A stretch of DNA of 64,000 bases, taken from Meandrina meandrites. Taxonomy: Eukaryota; Cnidaria; Anthozoa; Scleractinia; Meandrinidae. The position numbers were made by a program, and so were the translations under genes. The DNA lies in contig OY855908.1 of the NCBI GenBank assembly GCA_963693305.1, positions 9,206,516 through 9,270,515 on the forward strand, given 5' to 3'. This document shows positions 12,601-23,109 of this stretch, in pieces (the stretch's first letter is position 1; every line of letters begins with the position of its first letter). The notes under the pieces were generated by a model. The model did not search any database. It was not told where the DNA came from and saw only the letters and a list, made by a program, of their open reading frames with translations.

Positions 12601-14307
12601 AGCTTTTAGTTGTCTTTGAAGCGCGAGAGACAATGAGGTCGATCCAAAGATGGGGGCTGGGGGGGGGGGGGGGGGGGGGGAGTGGATGGGAAAGAAACTA
12701 CAGAAACAAAAACGCAGCATTACATAATATTTTTGCGAGAGAAAAATGTTCAAAGAAACAACGGTCATAAAGCTCTTGCCTCGGAAACCTCAGTTCATCA
12801 TCCAACTCCCAGTAACAACTAACCTATGAGCCCCTATTTCCATACTGCGTTCCTGAATTTTACCAACCCGATTATACTATTAAGTATAATAAGAAAAAGG
12901 TGTGAGCCTTTTCTCGTTGCCAACGAGAACGATATCAGGCTCTTGTCGTATTTGGATCTCGGCGCAAGAAAGTACGGTAGCTTTACAATATACTGTTACC
13001 CTAACCCACCCGTACCTTGGAAAAGAGGACAAATTTTCCATGCAGTGATTCCGCCTTGACTCGTGTACTGTCCCAAACCAATTTCCATAACCAAAACTGG
13101 AACACCGGCCACGACCAGGCATATAAAGTAAGGGATCAGGAAACAACCTGGAATTTTTAACCACATTACATTGATTAATTATTGTTAAATCTATCGAGCT
13201 AACACTATTTACTCATCACATTTCCAAACACCGAGAGGAGAGTTGAAAATACGACGCGAAGCAGAGTATTTTTGACGAACTTCGAGGCGTTTAGAAATGT
13301 GATGAAACACTCCCTCGAGTGTTTGATATATCTTCTCAAATTCAGTTATAATTCATCAAGTTGAAACAAAGAAAACCATAACCGTGAAGGAGATTTGGAT
13401 TCCTGGTCTTAATTAGCATAGATATTTACGATTTTATTACTCCGTTTACTCCTTAGTTTTTGTTTCGATTGAGAAGATATATATAACACTCGAGTCAAAG
13501 TGTTTCATCAGCTAACCAAACACCTCGAATTTCGTCAAAAATACTCTGCTGCGAGTCGTATTTTCAACTCTTTTCTCGGTGTTTGGATATCCCGATGAAA
13601 CACTGTCTCTCGTGTTTGATATATTACTCCTCAAACGAAACTGAAACTACGGAGAAAACGGAGAAATAAAATCGTAAAAATCTATGCTAATAAAGATCAG
13701 ATTTCCAAACCACCGTCACGGTTCTGTAAAACGCACTCGCAGACCCATTGTACTACTCAGTTAAACATTTTCTTCGGCAACGTTCTTGTTACCGCTGTGG
13801 TTTGACTGAGCTTCACTGAAATATAAATTGGTACTTATTGCCTTTTTCCTCGTAAAAACACAAGGAGTTCCCAAATTATGTTCTCTTAAAGGCGAGTGTA
13901 TACGGTTACTGTGAACGCTTTCCGAATCAAACTATAAGAGGGTAGCAAAGGGGGGAGTAGTTAACCAATTTCACGCACAAATTGTAACAAACTTCACCTG
14001 TCAAAATCACTTTAAATAGCGGATTTAGTCATAAATTCACGAATCACATTTCTCTTCTAGCTATATTCACGCGTCACGGTCTAATTTTTGCCCCAAATCA
14101 CACGTCGCGCATAACCCTTTGCTACCCTCATATAACTAAACTCAAAACGAAACTTTGGACTTATTGCAAAACCTTACCTCCGCCATTTTTGAAGCACAGG
14201 TAGGGAAATCGCCATATGTTCCCAAGGCCGATGGAAAAGCCCATCAAGGCGAGAATGAAATCAAACTTTGAACTCCAGGTCTCCCGTTCATTGATACTTT
14301 CAACCAT
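4621..14307 (-). CDS. SLC6 gene A: Na+/Cl- -dependent transporter, GABA/taurine/creatine type (12 exons, C-terminus unresolved)
   Basis: Predicted plasma-membrane symporter using Na+ and Cl- gradients to import a small amino acid or related solute. Coding exons, 5' to 3': 14307-14178, 13147-13016, 12017-11753, 11172-11040, 10716-10582, 10221-10118, 9667-9543, 8329-8217, 7410-7273, 6312-6210, 5551-5451, 4788-4621. They splice in frame to 549 codons with canonical GT-AG introns. Hallmarks are [22 protein letters not shown] (TM1), the loop [14 protein letters not shown] with the two disulfide cysteines, three N-glycosylation sequons (NRS, NGT, NAT), NSGTS in TM7 (chloride site) and GLDSEF in TM8 (sodium site). 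The ICPLFQG and GVTLPGA motifs point to the GABA/taurine/creatine branch, but the substrate cannot be fixed. The family is usually 580-650 aa, so only the cytosolic tail is missing. Transcription diverges from gene B, 25 kb away. Confidence 0.93.
5451..5551 (-). CDS. SLC6 gene A exon 11 (TM11)
   Basis: Encodes [14 protein letters not shown], then [18 protein letters not shown]. The acceptor is ATTAACAG and the donor GTGAG. It is almost identical to the matching exon of gene B. Confidence 0.92.
5743..5961. repeat. Foldback repeat in intron 10 of SLC6 gene A
   Basis: The left arm begins GGAAAGTCCAAATAATT and the right arm ends GAATTATTCGGACTTTCC. The words AAGATATTCAAGCCAA and TTGGCTTGAATATCT also mirror each other. 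The total is about 219 bp, a MITE-like hairpin. Confidence 0.6.
6210..6312 (-). CDS. SLC6 gene A exon 10 (TM10)
   Basis: Encodes [16 protein letters not shown] through [11 protein letters not shown]. It enters at phase 0 and leaves at phase 1. The acceptor is TTGCTGTAG and the donor GTGAGA. Confidence 0.92.
6541..6629. repeat. (TGTC)n microsatellite in intron 9 of SLC6 gene A
   Basis: Fifteen perfect tetranucleotide units (6541-6600) are followed by an interrupted tail with a TTTC variant. The long frames crossing it on both strands are products of the repeat only. Confidence 0.95.
7273..7410 (-). CDS. SLC6 gene A exon 9 (end of TM8, TM9)
   Basis: 46 codons, phase 0 to 0: [19 protein letters not shown], then a basic loop RRGYRKE and TM9 ending SMVTE-like (CMVTE). 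The acceptor is ATGCATCAAG, an unusual AAG rather than YAG. The donor is GTACGG. Confidence 0.9.
7727..8013 (-). mobile_element. tRNA-derived SINE, Thr-like head (copy 1)
   Basis: On the minus strand the head reads GGAGGCGGCGTGGCC. Box B is GGTTCAAATCC, and the loop CTTGTAA carries a TGT (Thr) triplet. A conserved body containing GCCACTAGATGGA follows, and the tail is built of ATT units. The head has an 8-bp internal duplication (GGCCTCGT twice). It lies in intron 8 of SLC6 gene A. The same family is at 35122-35408. Confidence 0.8.
8217..8329 (-). CDS. SLC6 gene A exon 8 (extracellular loop 4, TM8)
   Basis: Encodes [18 protein letters not shown] and ends LLGLDSE. The Asp-Ser of GLDS is the second sodium site of the family. 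The acceptor is CTGTTACAG and the donor GTAGAT. Confidence 0.92.
8430..8690 (+). mobile_element. tRNA-derived SINE, GGTTCGAGCC family (degenerate)
   Basis: A box B like GGTTCGAGCCAGG is followed by the family's shared body words: GACACTTTACTCC, AGTGCCCCTGTCC, ATAAATGGCTACCGG, ACTCCATCCCGG and AACCGGGATAAACTC. Copies of this family are at 45804-46075, 53579-53840 and 59265-59595. It lies in intron 7 of SLC6 gene A. Confidence 0.65.
9121..9317. repeat. MITE-like hairpin in intron 7 of SLC6 gene A
   Basis: The ends are inverted copies: GCTTAGCATAACCCAG on the left and CTGGGTTATGCTAAAGC on the right. The interior is non-coding. Confidence 0.6.
9543..9667 (-). CDS. SLC6 gene A exon 7 (TM7)
   Basis: Encodes [18 protein letters not shown] and [17 protein letters not shown]. 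The final serine of NSGTS is the chloride-site position in this family. The acceptor is CATCCTAG and the donor GTAAGA. Confidence 0.92.
9905..10100 (-). repeat. Interspersed repeat beside exon 6 of SLC6 gene A
   Basis: Exon 6 reads open through its donor into a frame with RSRDYEDSE and [13 protein letters not shown]. The DNA is a run of TCTTCG/CGAAGA words related to 46770-46860 and 53990-54060. It is an intronic repeat, not an exon extension, because the GTATGG donor matches the paralogue's splice point. Confidence 0.5.
10118..10221 (-). CDS. SLC6 gene A exon 6 (TM6)
   Basis: Encodes [18 protein letters not shown] and [13 protein letters not shown]. The glycines after SYS are the unwound substrate-binding part of TM6. 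The acceptor is TCTATTTAG and the donor GTATGG. Confidence 0.92.
10582..10716 (-). CDS. SLC6 gene A exon 5 (TM5)
   Basis: 45 codons: [20 protein letters not shown], then the extracellular segment [15 protein letters not shown] and a final DGQ. The acceptor is CATTTCCAG and the donor GTATTC. Confidence 0.92.
10896..11006. repeat. (CAGA)n/(CAGG)n microsatellite in intron 4 of SLC6 gene A
   Basis: Runs of GACA, GGCA and again GACA units are interrupted by short unique bases. They sit about 35 bp from the exon 4 donor. Confidence 0.9.
11040..11172 (-). CDS. SLC6 gene A exon 4 (TM4)
   Basis: Encodes [15 protein letters not shown], then [17 protein letters not shown] and GVKSSGK. The acceptor is AAAACAG and the donor GTGACA. 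Confidence 0.92.
11427..11492. repeat. Zero-spacer 66-bp palindrome in intron 3 of SLC6 gene A
   Basis: The left arm CAATCATTATTAAAGAGACA... (33 nt) is followed directly by its reverse complement with one mismatch. The centre is between 11459 and 11460 (ACTTT|AAAGT). Confidence 0.95.
11753..12017 (-). CDS. SLC6 gene A exon 3 (TM3 and the large extracellular loop 2)
   Basis: Encodes [19 protein letters not shown] and [19 protein letters not shown] loop with sequons NRS, NGT and NAT follows, and the exon ends SQEYWE. It is 6 nt longer than in gene B, with the difference inside the loop. The acceptor is CTCTCTAG and the donor GTAAGT. Confidence 0.93.
12090..12560. repeat. Diverged direct repeat in intron 2 of SLC6 gene A
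   Basis: Two units about 300 bp apart share the words AGACCGAA, TGCGGAG-GGCTTC, TTAGGTT-ATAATCGGG and TTTTACTGAAGGA. The first covers roughly 12090-12290 and the second 12385-12560. A 22-nt G tract (12659-12680) follows. Confidence 0.55.
13016..13147 (-). CDS. SLC6 gene A exon 2 (TM2 and first intracellular loop)
   Basis: Encodes [19 protein letters not shown], then [21 protein letters not shown]. It enters and leaves at phase 1. The donor is the canonical CAAG|GTACGG, whereas the matching donor in gene B is GC. Confidence 0.93.
13195..13722. repeat. Two MITE-like hairpins in intron 1 of SLC6 gene A
   Basis: A first hairpin at about 13215-13335 carries mirrored TCATCACATTTCCAAACACC and TTTAGAAATGTGATGA. 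A second at 13381-13722 has ends ACCGTGAAGGAGATTTGGA and TTTCCAAACCACCGTCACGGT. Both contain the words GTATTTTTGACGAA and GTGTTTCATC. A truncated relative lies in intron 2 of SLC6 gene B (40114-40372). Confidence 0.65.
14178..14307 (-). CDS. SLC6 gene A exon 1 (start codon, N-tail, TM1)
   Basis: The ATG at 14307-14305 begins [11 protein letters not shown] and the exon ends in [11 protein letters not shown]. The start is chosen because gene B has an ATG at exactly the same place in an alignable peptide (36 of 44 residues identical). A plausible acceptor (ATCTTTGCAG, leader exon from 14338) lies 31 nt upstream, so a separate 5' leader exon is likely. Confidence 0.92.
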
Positions 14308-15812
14308 GTTGAATTTTCAATGCTAGTATATTCAACCTCTGCAAAGATAAAAACAATGATTGTTATCAAGTTAATCATGTTAACAATTATTTCTCTCTCT
14401 TACCTTGGTATTTACATTCTTATGCAAGTGGAATGCAAATAAAATTGTTGTTGTTGTTGGAACTTTTCTTATGAATAAACAATAAAATGTAAAGGCAATT
14501 CGAAACAAACCAAGTACAATCTGGGGCATTATATTTCGCCGCTTATTCCCCCCCCCCCCCCCCCCCCCCCCCACCGCCGGTCCCCACCCTCCCTCGCCCT
14601 GTTTATAGGCCAACGAGAAAGAGCACGACTGATATAACAGTAAAGGAATTCGCTTCACTTCAATCGCATTCACTGCAATGGTGAAAGTGTAGGAAAAGCA
14701 ATATAAGCATACCTCATTGATAGAGGTCACACTCTTTAATGTCTGGACATGAATACTTATGAACTAACTCAGATACTACGGGAACATTGGTCAAAAAGAT
14801 GAAAAAAATATGTTCTATTGTACCGGTAAACTCCCGCTCCCCGAAAAGGCGGCACTGCGCTCGACTAAGCGTAAGGACGAATAATTAACGTTAGTTTAAT
14901 TGGTCTTATTTTGGTATATCTGATGACTAAAACAGAGGATATGACTCTCATAAATGATCATAATAAATATTTACTGGGGGTGGTTCACTAAAATGAAGTT
15001 TGCCACCCACCGCAGGAGGAGCGAAAGAAGCTTATAGCTAGAGAAAAAGAAAAAACAAAATAAAACGCAGAAACAATAATATGACAAGGAACACAATAAA
15101 CAATCACGACTTCACCGGGCTGAAATAATATTTATGACATGGATATCTTTTCATTCAACATTTACTACTTGGAAACCTTATTTGAAAGAAAGAAAAAAAC
15201 GAGCTTACTTAAATTATTTTGAATTGATGACACAAACTCATGGTGTGTCCTTGAACGCGCTTGAATTAATTATAGTTTAATGCGCTCTCAGTGCTTTCTG
15301 TAAAGTCTGTCATTCGGTGAAAACGAAAAATTATGGAAAAATAAATAAGATGTAAAATTTTTGAAGCAGAGTTTCTGGAATTAATGTACCTTTATGTTAA
15401 ATAACTTTGGCAGTTTGCGAGGTTTGTATAACCTTGCAAACTGTCCGTGCAGTCCTTTGCTTTCGCGATGAATGACTCCGGCTTCAGTTTGCTAAATTTC
15501 CTCGTAAAAATAACTTAAACACATTGAAAACATTTTCTTCCGTTAATTTTTTCTTTCTTATGACTTTTACAGTTTAAAATGAACGTTTCCGTCGAGTCGA
15601 TTCGTGGATTTTGGTGTGGAGTTGATCATGTGTTTTATTCTTTCAGCCGCTGTGATTGGTTTACCGCTTCATTCAATGAACATATTGAGAATAGCACAAT
15701 TGATCACGAAATATAAAAAAGAGATTCTCATTTCTTAAAAAAAAAAAACGTGTTTCATAGTTAGCTCATAAGAGCACATGTTCACAAGAATCAAACAATA
15801 TCGAAAATTCTT
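14308..15812. other. Upstream region of SLC6 gene A
   Basis: Contains a LINE-like tail ending in (GTT)n at 14415-14459 and a 25-nt C tract (14548-14572). Two donor-like sites on the minus strand (CAAG|GTAAGA near 14403, GAG|GTATGC near 14711) could belong to untranslated leader exons. No protein-like ORF is present. Confidence 0.4.
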
Positions 15813-17064
15813 GGCAAGTGTCGAAAAATGGATTTCGCTTATATTCTTACCACAGGTAGGTCTTTGTGAGAAACAAATACCAGTATACTTAGTTTGGCTG
15901 AATATCGATTTGTTTTCGAGAAAATCGATAATCCTTGAAAACCGCCATATTGCCACTTTCGGAGCTCAAAATTTATGCCGAGTTTCGTAGCTTCGCGTGA
16001 AAAAATAAAGCATTCTGGAACGAAACTACCGGCCAAATGTTGTAGAATGACATCAAATAAGTACGTGGAAAGCAATTTTAGTCCTTCGTGTCCTTTTATT
16101 TACAAAATATAATAAAATTTATTTGACACACTTTTAATAGGGTTCAAAATTGGTCAAACTTATCGTCTAATTTAAGTATGTGCGAAGAGAAATAATTGGT
16201 CAAAAATTCGGTATTTGCAAGACAAAGGACTGTTCTTTACGACTTTAGAAGGATTAGCTGGCGAAATGATTTCGTGCGATGCTTTCGAATTTTGAAGTTG
16301 CCTAAAATTCGTGAATTAAAGCAATCGTGGAGATCCGCCGTTTATGTAAACATTTCACGCAAAGGTTGAATTCTTCCCGACGCCGTGTCTAATAAAAACG
16401 TAGACATGCTTACCTTGATGTTGCTGACGCATTTTAAGTGTTGTATTCGTTCTTCACGATAAAACCCAAGCCCGCGGTGAAGTTAGTTAACCAATTTTCT
16501 CGACGCCATGTGTTATTAATTTCCTTGTCTTGAAGTGACATCTCTTTTTCATTCGCTCTTGAAAATTAAACAATCCAGTCTCAAGTGATCAACGTAACAG
16601 CCATACATAGTATTTTTGCTTTAAATCAGCTTCGAACTGAGAAGCAGAGGCAGACAAACCGGTTCAGTGGCAAACCGTCATTTCAAAAACCGCCATTTGT
16701 CCCGTGGCGGCTAATTTATTCACAAGGACAATTTCACCTGAAATTGACAACCACTGCCGTGACAAAGTAAGAAGCAAGCACCGTACCTTTTTGGTATCTG
16801 GTTAAGGTATTTTGTTGTTGTTATTTAAATTTGAGCTTAAAATGACACACAGCTCGACTGAGCAGATAAAGAAATTTCAATCGTTCAAATAGACCACCGT
16901 TTGCAAAAGTTGCTAAATGGTTGCGTGTAAACGCCTTTTACTTAAAATTCATATCATGGCACTTTCTTTTTAAGTCGAAACGCAAAAAGAAGTCTTTTTG
17001 TTGCCGTTAGATCGGCCGTTCGTCAATACTCAAGGATCATCCTGTAGAATCCAGCCTGAATAAG
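15813..17064. repeat. Left arm of a 3.5-kb inverted repeat
   Basis: About 1.25 kb that reappears inverted at 18053-19341. The outer word GGCAAGTGTCGAAAAATGG and the inner word CAGCCTGAATAAG are both mirrored in the right arm. Short frames in the arms read the same in both copies, but with the substitutions of neutral decay. A shorter derivative of the outer 200 bp recurs at 35640-35840 and 37140-37320. Confidence 0.9.
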
Positions 17065-18052
17065 ATCGGGAAGGGGGGGGGGGGGGGGGGGGTGGTTAGC
17101 GGTGGAGAAGGTGTCCCCGCCTGAGCTGCGGTGTGAGGTAGTTGCCTCGCCTCCTTACTTGCGAAAATAGTATTGCGTTCACATAACGTTTAGACAACAG
17201 TTACATAAAAAGAATGCATTAGTACAAGTTTCATTTCACATTTCATAGCTCGTTGATTTGTTCTATGCTGTCAGCAAAACAAATACCTATAGTGGTCATA
17301 ATCACCCGCTGTAAAACGGATTTAAGTGAGTCAACGATTCCATATTATACCTCACCCAGAGAATCGGGAAACGTGAACATTGAATGTCATCAAATACCCC
17401 CACTCGCTGGACGTGTGGTGACGCCAGCTCAGGCATGTGCAAATAAATACCATTCTATATTCACACGACGTTTCAAAAAACGCAACGACGTTTTACTCTA
17501 GAATACCTCAACTTCGTATTTTTACCCTGCTACTAGCATTATATTACACACCTTTGCCAGAGTAGCTAGTAAAACGGTAGTGGTTGTTTTGGTATCACAG
17601 GAAATAATGATCTGGGCTATAGCTGTTCCTATCATTTATAACCAAACGCGTTTTGGTTCCTTGGCATTGCTAATTACATAGATAGATGTCTTTTGTGCTA
17701 ATTCTTGCACTGATTTCACTAAGTTCATTCACCAGCCAAATATTATACTCCTAAAAATTGCCGGGTATAAAGGACTGCTTGGGAATCTAATTCCAATCCC
17801 GTACGGTGGGCTTGGGGCGGGGGGGGGGGGGGGGGGGGGGGGTGAAAAGAGAAAAAAATTTACACAAAACAATCAAAAGACTGTGACCGGTCGATTACAC
17901 GGACGACTACCTTCCTTGCCAGGATTATCGGAGGAAGCCGCAACCAGTTTGGCACTGTAGTGAGAAGTTCTAATCTTTTGGATTGGGAATTACAAGTCTA
18001 ATGACCAGGGTGTTGATGCTGAGCACCCTCCCACTGAATCCCCGTATTGAAA
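17065..18052. other. Loop between the arms of the 3.5-kb inverted repeat
   Basis: Unique-looking 1-kb spacer with G tracts near each end (17073-17092 and 17819-17842). No protein-like ORF is present. Confidence 0.7.
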
Positions 18053-19341
18053 CTTATTCAGGCTGGACTCCACGGGATGATTCTTGAATATTGACTGTAG
18101 AGTGATCAAAGGGCAGCAATAAAGCCTTTTTATCTCTTTGTTGCTTTAATCTAAAAAGGAAGATCTTGGAAAATAACGAATTGAATAAGGAAAAGCGAAG
18201 CACTTCCGGCACGGAAGTAAAAGGCGTTTATACGCAACCATTTTGCAAACGGTGGTCTATTTGAACTGACTTAAATTTCTTTTTCTGGTCAGTCCAACTG
18301 TGTGCAATTTTAAGCTCAAATTAAAATAATAACAACAAAATACCTTAACCAGATACCAAAAAGGTACGGTGCTTGCTTCTTACTTTGTCACGGCAGTGGT
18401 TGTCAATTTCAGGTGAAATTGTCCTTGTGAATAAATTAGCCGCCACGGGACAAATGGCGGTTTTTGAAATGACGGTTTGTCTCCTTAACCGGTTTATCTT
18501 CCTCTGCTTCTCAGTTCGAAGCTGATTTAAAGCAAAAATACTATGCATGGGTGTTACGTTGATCACTTGAGACTGGAGTGTTTTCAAGAACGAATGAAAA
18601 AGAGATGTCACTTCAAGACGAGGAAATTAATGACACATGGCGACAAGAAAATCGTTTAACTAACTTCACCGCGGGCTTGGGTTTTATCGTGAATGAAGAA
18701 TACAACGCTTAAAATGCTTCAGCAACATCAAGGTAAGCATGTCTACGTTTTTATTAGACACAGTTTAGTTCGCGTCGGGAAGAATTCAACCTTTGCGTGA
18801 AATGTTTACATAAACGACGGTATCTCCACGATTACTAATTGACGAATTTTAGGCAACTTTGAAATTCGAAAACATCGCACGAAATCATTTCCCCAGCTAA
18901 TCCTTCTAAAGTCATAAAGAACAGTCCTTTGACTTGCAAATACCGAATTTTTGACTAATTATTTCGCTTCGCACATACTTAAATTAGACGATAAGTTTGA
19001 CCAATTTTGAACCCTATTAAAAGTGTGTCAAATAAATTTTATTATATTTTGTAAATAAAAGGACACGAAGGACTAAAATTGCTTTCCACGTACTTATTTG
19101 ATGTCATTCTACAACATTTGGCCGGTATTTTCCTTCGAGAGTGCTTTATTTTTTCACGCGAAGCTACGAAACTCGGCATAAATTTTGAGCTCCGAAAGTG
19201 GCAATATGGCGGTTTTCAAGGATTATCGATTTTCTCGAAAACAAATCGATATTCAGCCAAACTAAGTATGCTGGTATTTGTTTCTCACAAAGACCTACCT
19301 ATGGTAAGAATATAAGCGAAATCAATTTTTCGACACTTGCC
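18053..19341. repeat. Right arm of the 3.5-kb inverted repeat
   Basis: Reverse complement of 15813-17064 with scattered substitutions and small indels. It starts CTTATTCAGGCTGGAC and ends CGACACTTGCC. Next to it (19345-19375) is TCTGACCGTTGGTAACATTGG, shared with the duplication at 34563-37638. Confidence 0.9.
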
Positions 19342-20020
19342 GTCTTTTGTCTGACCGTTGGTAACATTGGCTCATAAAAGTTAGTTTGAAAGCTGTTAAA
19401 TCACGAGCCGTCAGGCGAGTGATTTACTAGCTTTTCTCGTGTTCTCCCAAAATCCCGCGGGCATTTACAGCGGCGTATCCAGACCTTAAGCTAAGAAGGG
19501 GGCCCGCTTTTAAAGGCTTGACTACGAATGTTGAATTCTGCGAATATAATTCCGGCCCTTCAAAGAAAATGCGCTATTTCCGAAAAGGTGGGCGCTCGTT
19601 TTAATGTTATTTTGTTGATCAGTGAGTGTACCTTTATAAATCTAGTATAGTTTAATTAATACGACGAATTAAAACGGCGCGAAAAGTCGCGTTATTTGTC
19701 GAGCCTTTAACAATATTGCTTTTCGCAACGTTGTCAAAGTAGATTTTTTTAATTCTTTCACCATGGTGAAGAAGGAACAGTTGAAAGTCGTAAAAGTCGT
19801 CTAACAGTAAACTTTGACGAACAACAAAATATTTCCCTTTAAAAAAAAACATCTGTGCGGTTATTTTTTTTGGTATAAAGGAGCAGGTAGCCATGTGTGG
19901 CTTTGAAACGTAACGTATGAGCTAAGGCTCAATCGCTTGGCGAAGAGCGGCGGTAAGACTGAAACTATGCCTTCATTATTTTGATAAGAATCTATTGTCA
20001 GTTCTATTTCGATGGAATGA

Positions 20021-21522
20021 GCTTAAGAACCGTTCTCTGAGAGAGTGAAGCAAAGTTGGAAATGAAAATTTTTAACCCCCTTCATTTTTTTGTGTGGAGG
20101 TAGGTTACCTTGGGGGATGAACAAAAACGAGCATATTTTGATTGGCAGATGTATTGTTTCCATGGTAACCGCACTTGGTCACGCAAGCCTCAGGTTCATG
20201 TTTTGAGCTAAAATTTCACTCTCAAAAAGTAAAAATATACGAGTCTAGTTCTCGGGTAAATGTAAACCAAATCAAACGGAATTCCAGCAGAAGGTAGAGT
20301 CATTCTTCTAGTTTATAAAAGTTATTGTAAAAATATTTTGAGGTCTATGAACAAGGAAAAGCGGGAAAATCAAGCAAAACCAATTTCGCTATTTTCCCAA
20401 AGTACTCAGTTTTTTGAAACCAAATTAGCAACAGAGCTAATACGGATATTGTAGTTTCGAAATATCATAACATCTTTTTGGGGAAAGTTATATTTTGTCC
20501 ATAGGCGTTCAAGACATACAAGGCAAATTGCAAAACATTGCAGGATTGGTCATTTTGAGAGCCGCACTATTTGGCCTAAAAAGGCTTAAGAGAGATGAAA
20601 TCAGCTTTATATCACCTGGTCTGTTACGTAAATGTGATTAATAAGGTTTTGGCTGGTGAATTTGGAGAAATTTAAATTAATACTAAAGCCTACCTTGCAA
20701 GTTTTGGCAATTTCTTCAAGACGATTTGTCGTGTGAGGCTCGCCTTCGCTCCCTCAAATTTCTTGACCAAATTAAGCACAGACACTAGCAGAAAGGCCAA
20801 ATCTAACAGTTTCCCACATCAAAATCCATTTTCCTGCGTTTCAGACCACAAATGATGATACATTAATCCTCATACTTGATAAACAACAGTTCGCCGACAT
20901 GTCATAACACATCCGTAACTTTGTGATTTCTTCGGCTCTCTCAAAATGACCAATCTCGCAATGTTTTGCAATTTGCCTTGTATGTCTTGAACGCCTATGG
21001 ACAAAATATAACTTTCCCCCAAAAAAATGTTATGATATTTCGAAACCACAATATCCGTATTAGCTCTGTTGCTAATTTGGTTTCAAAAAAAATGAGTACT
21101 TTGGGAAAAATAGCGAAATTGGTTTTGCTTGATTTTCCCGCTTGTCAAAATGGCCGAGAGGCTTTATTACACAGCGTCAATTTTTTCCTTGTTCATAGAC
21201 CTCAAAATATTTTTACAATAATTTTTATAAACTAGAAGAATGACTCTACCTTCTGCTGGAATTTCGTTTGATTTGGTTTACATTTACCCGAGAACTAGAC
21301 TCGTATATTTTTACTTTTTGAGAGTAAAATTTTAGCTCAAAACATGAACCTGAGGCTTGCGTGACCAAGTGCGGTTACCATGGAAACAATACATCTGCCA
21401 ATCAAAATATGCTCGTTTTTGTTCATCCCCCAAGGTAACCTACCTCCACACAAAAAAATGAAGGGGGTTAAAAATTTTCATTTCCAACTTTGCTTCACTC
21501 TCTCAGAGAACGGTTCTTAAGC
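20021..21522. repeat. 1.5-kb foldback element
   Basis: Arms 20021-20562 and 20934-21522 are reverse complements (outer word GCTTAAGAACCGTTCTCTGA) around a 370-bp loop. Arm identity looks very high over long runs, including the central GGTAGGTTACCTTGGGGGAT. The arms are non-coding. Confidence 0.9.
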
Positions 21523-23109
21523 GAGCTGAAATGAATTATGCTAATACAAATATCAACCGGCTTCTCTACATAATAGCGCCTTGAGAGATGTTCGAGATCC
21601 TTAAAGATCTTTTAGGTATTAAGATCGTTCGATATTTTTTAAAGGCTAAAAAAAGAGAAAGCATACTACTTTGGTTTTTATTATTGGTTGTACTCCAGAT
21701 TTTGCGGCGAATATCACAAATAGCCGAAACCTTCGCAACACCATTTAACGAAGCCGAAATAAGCACTATTTAGGATACCTATTACTAGGCGTATTCTTCC
21801 ATTCTGTATTCAACAACCAGTTTAACTCTCATTTGTCATGTTTGGAGCATGCACATTCAGAATATAATTGTCTAATGGTTAAAACGCCAGTCAGAAGGAT
21901 TTAACACAAGTTCCTACCTTTCTTTGATAAAATTTTTCTGTCAGACAGGAACAAAAGCGGTGCCGTCCGTAAGATCAAAGAATCGCTATAACCTTACCAT
22001 TGCATAGTAATTTATGAGCAACACGTATTTTTTGAAATATTTGCTGAACATATTGGTTGTCTTGGACTGCCCAACAACATATTCACTTTGATTGGTTGGA
22101 AAAAGTTATACAAGTCTTCAACCAATAGAAATGAATCGGTCATCACACATTATCTCTACTTTTTTATTCTCTGGGTCTTCATTGCCTGCGTGCTTGGCCC
22201 GTTATGTCTATTTGTAGACAAACACTGATTTTACGCTGTATGTGTATACATTTGTTTTGCAACATACGAGTCCAATCAAGTAAGAAGTAATGCGGCAGTT
22301 ATTGCTAAAAACGTTTGACACAAATCAGTTTGCTAGCGCTGTAGAAAGCATTGTTTAATTTACGAATTCGACAGTGCTTACTGTGGATAATCTTTCGCGT
22401 ATTAGTGTGCAAACATTAAGGAAATGGCGGTGTTTTCGTTACGACCTGGCTGGGGAGATAAATCGTCTTATATTATCCAACACAGCTTCGTAGATTACAA
22501 ATAACGCGCGAAACGATTTGCATTTGTCTCATTTCACCGACCGCGCGAAAGATTAAAAACCTTGGCAAGTCAGAATTTTGGGGAAACGAAAACGTTGGAC
22601 AATAAATCTCTGATTAGATATTTTAGTGCGTAGTATCGCTGTAAATTTTTACTCATCATTTGTATTTTGACTCGCCCTTTGGGCTTGCAAAAATACTGCA
22701 TGACTCGTAAATATATACAGCAATACTGTACACTATGTCTAATGAAATGTCTAATAAGATATATGTATTAACTCACCGTAAAGCGCGAACTAGGCCAGTC
22801 CTCGAGTAAACTAACTTCGAGATCTTTGTCTAGCTTGCGAATATCTGACCGTTAAACTTGATGCAAGGCTGATCGGACAGCTAAAAAAGTTAAATAAAGT
22901 CTATTGCCCAATATTTCATTAGACAAAACTAACTTTCTTCAGGGGCTGAAAAAGCTAAGTAAAAAATGAAAATAGACGGTTACGGTTTGAAACGATGCTA
23001 GTACAAAGGGATGAATTTGATTGGTAGACAAAAATAGAAAAAAGAGACGTATAAAGGGTGCAAAAAATAAAAATCATGATAAAAAAATATACAGATAAAA
23101 ACCGATTAA
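21523..23109. other. AT-rich intergenic stretch
   Basis: No protein-like ORF, strong hairpin or tandem repeat was seen. GATGCAAGGCTGATCGGAC near 22860 resembles GCAGGCAAGGCTGATCA at 23759 and probably marks a degraded repeat flanking the Penelope-like remnant. Confidence 0.4.

Noticed and set aside
15839..19315. Pair of 78-codon frames, identical in sense, in the two arms of the inverted repeat
   Set aside because: They are mirror copies of a non-coding repeat; the shorter relatives at 35640 and 37140 have lost the frame.
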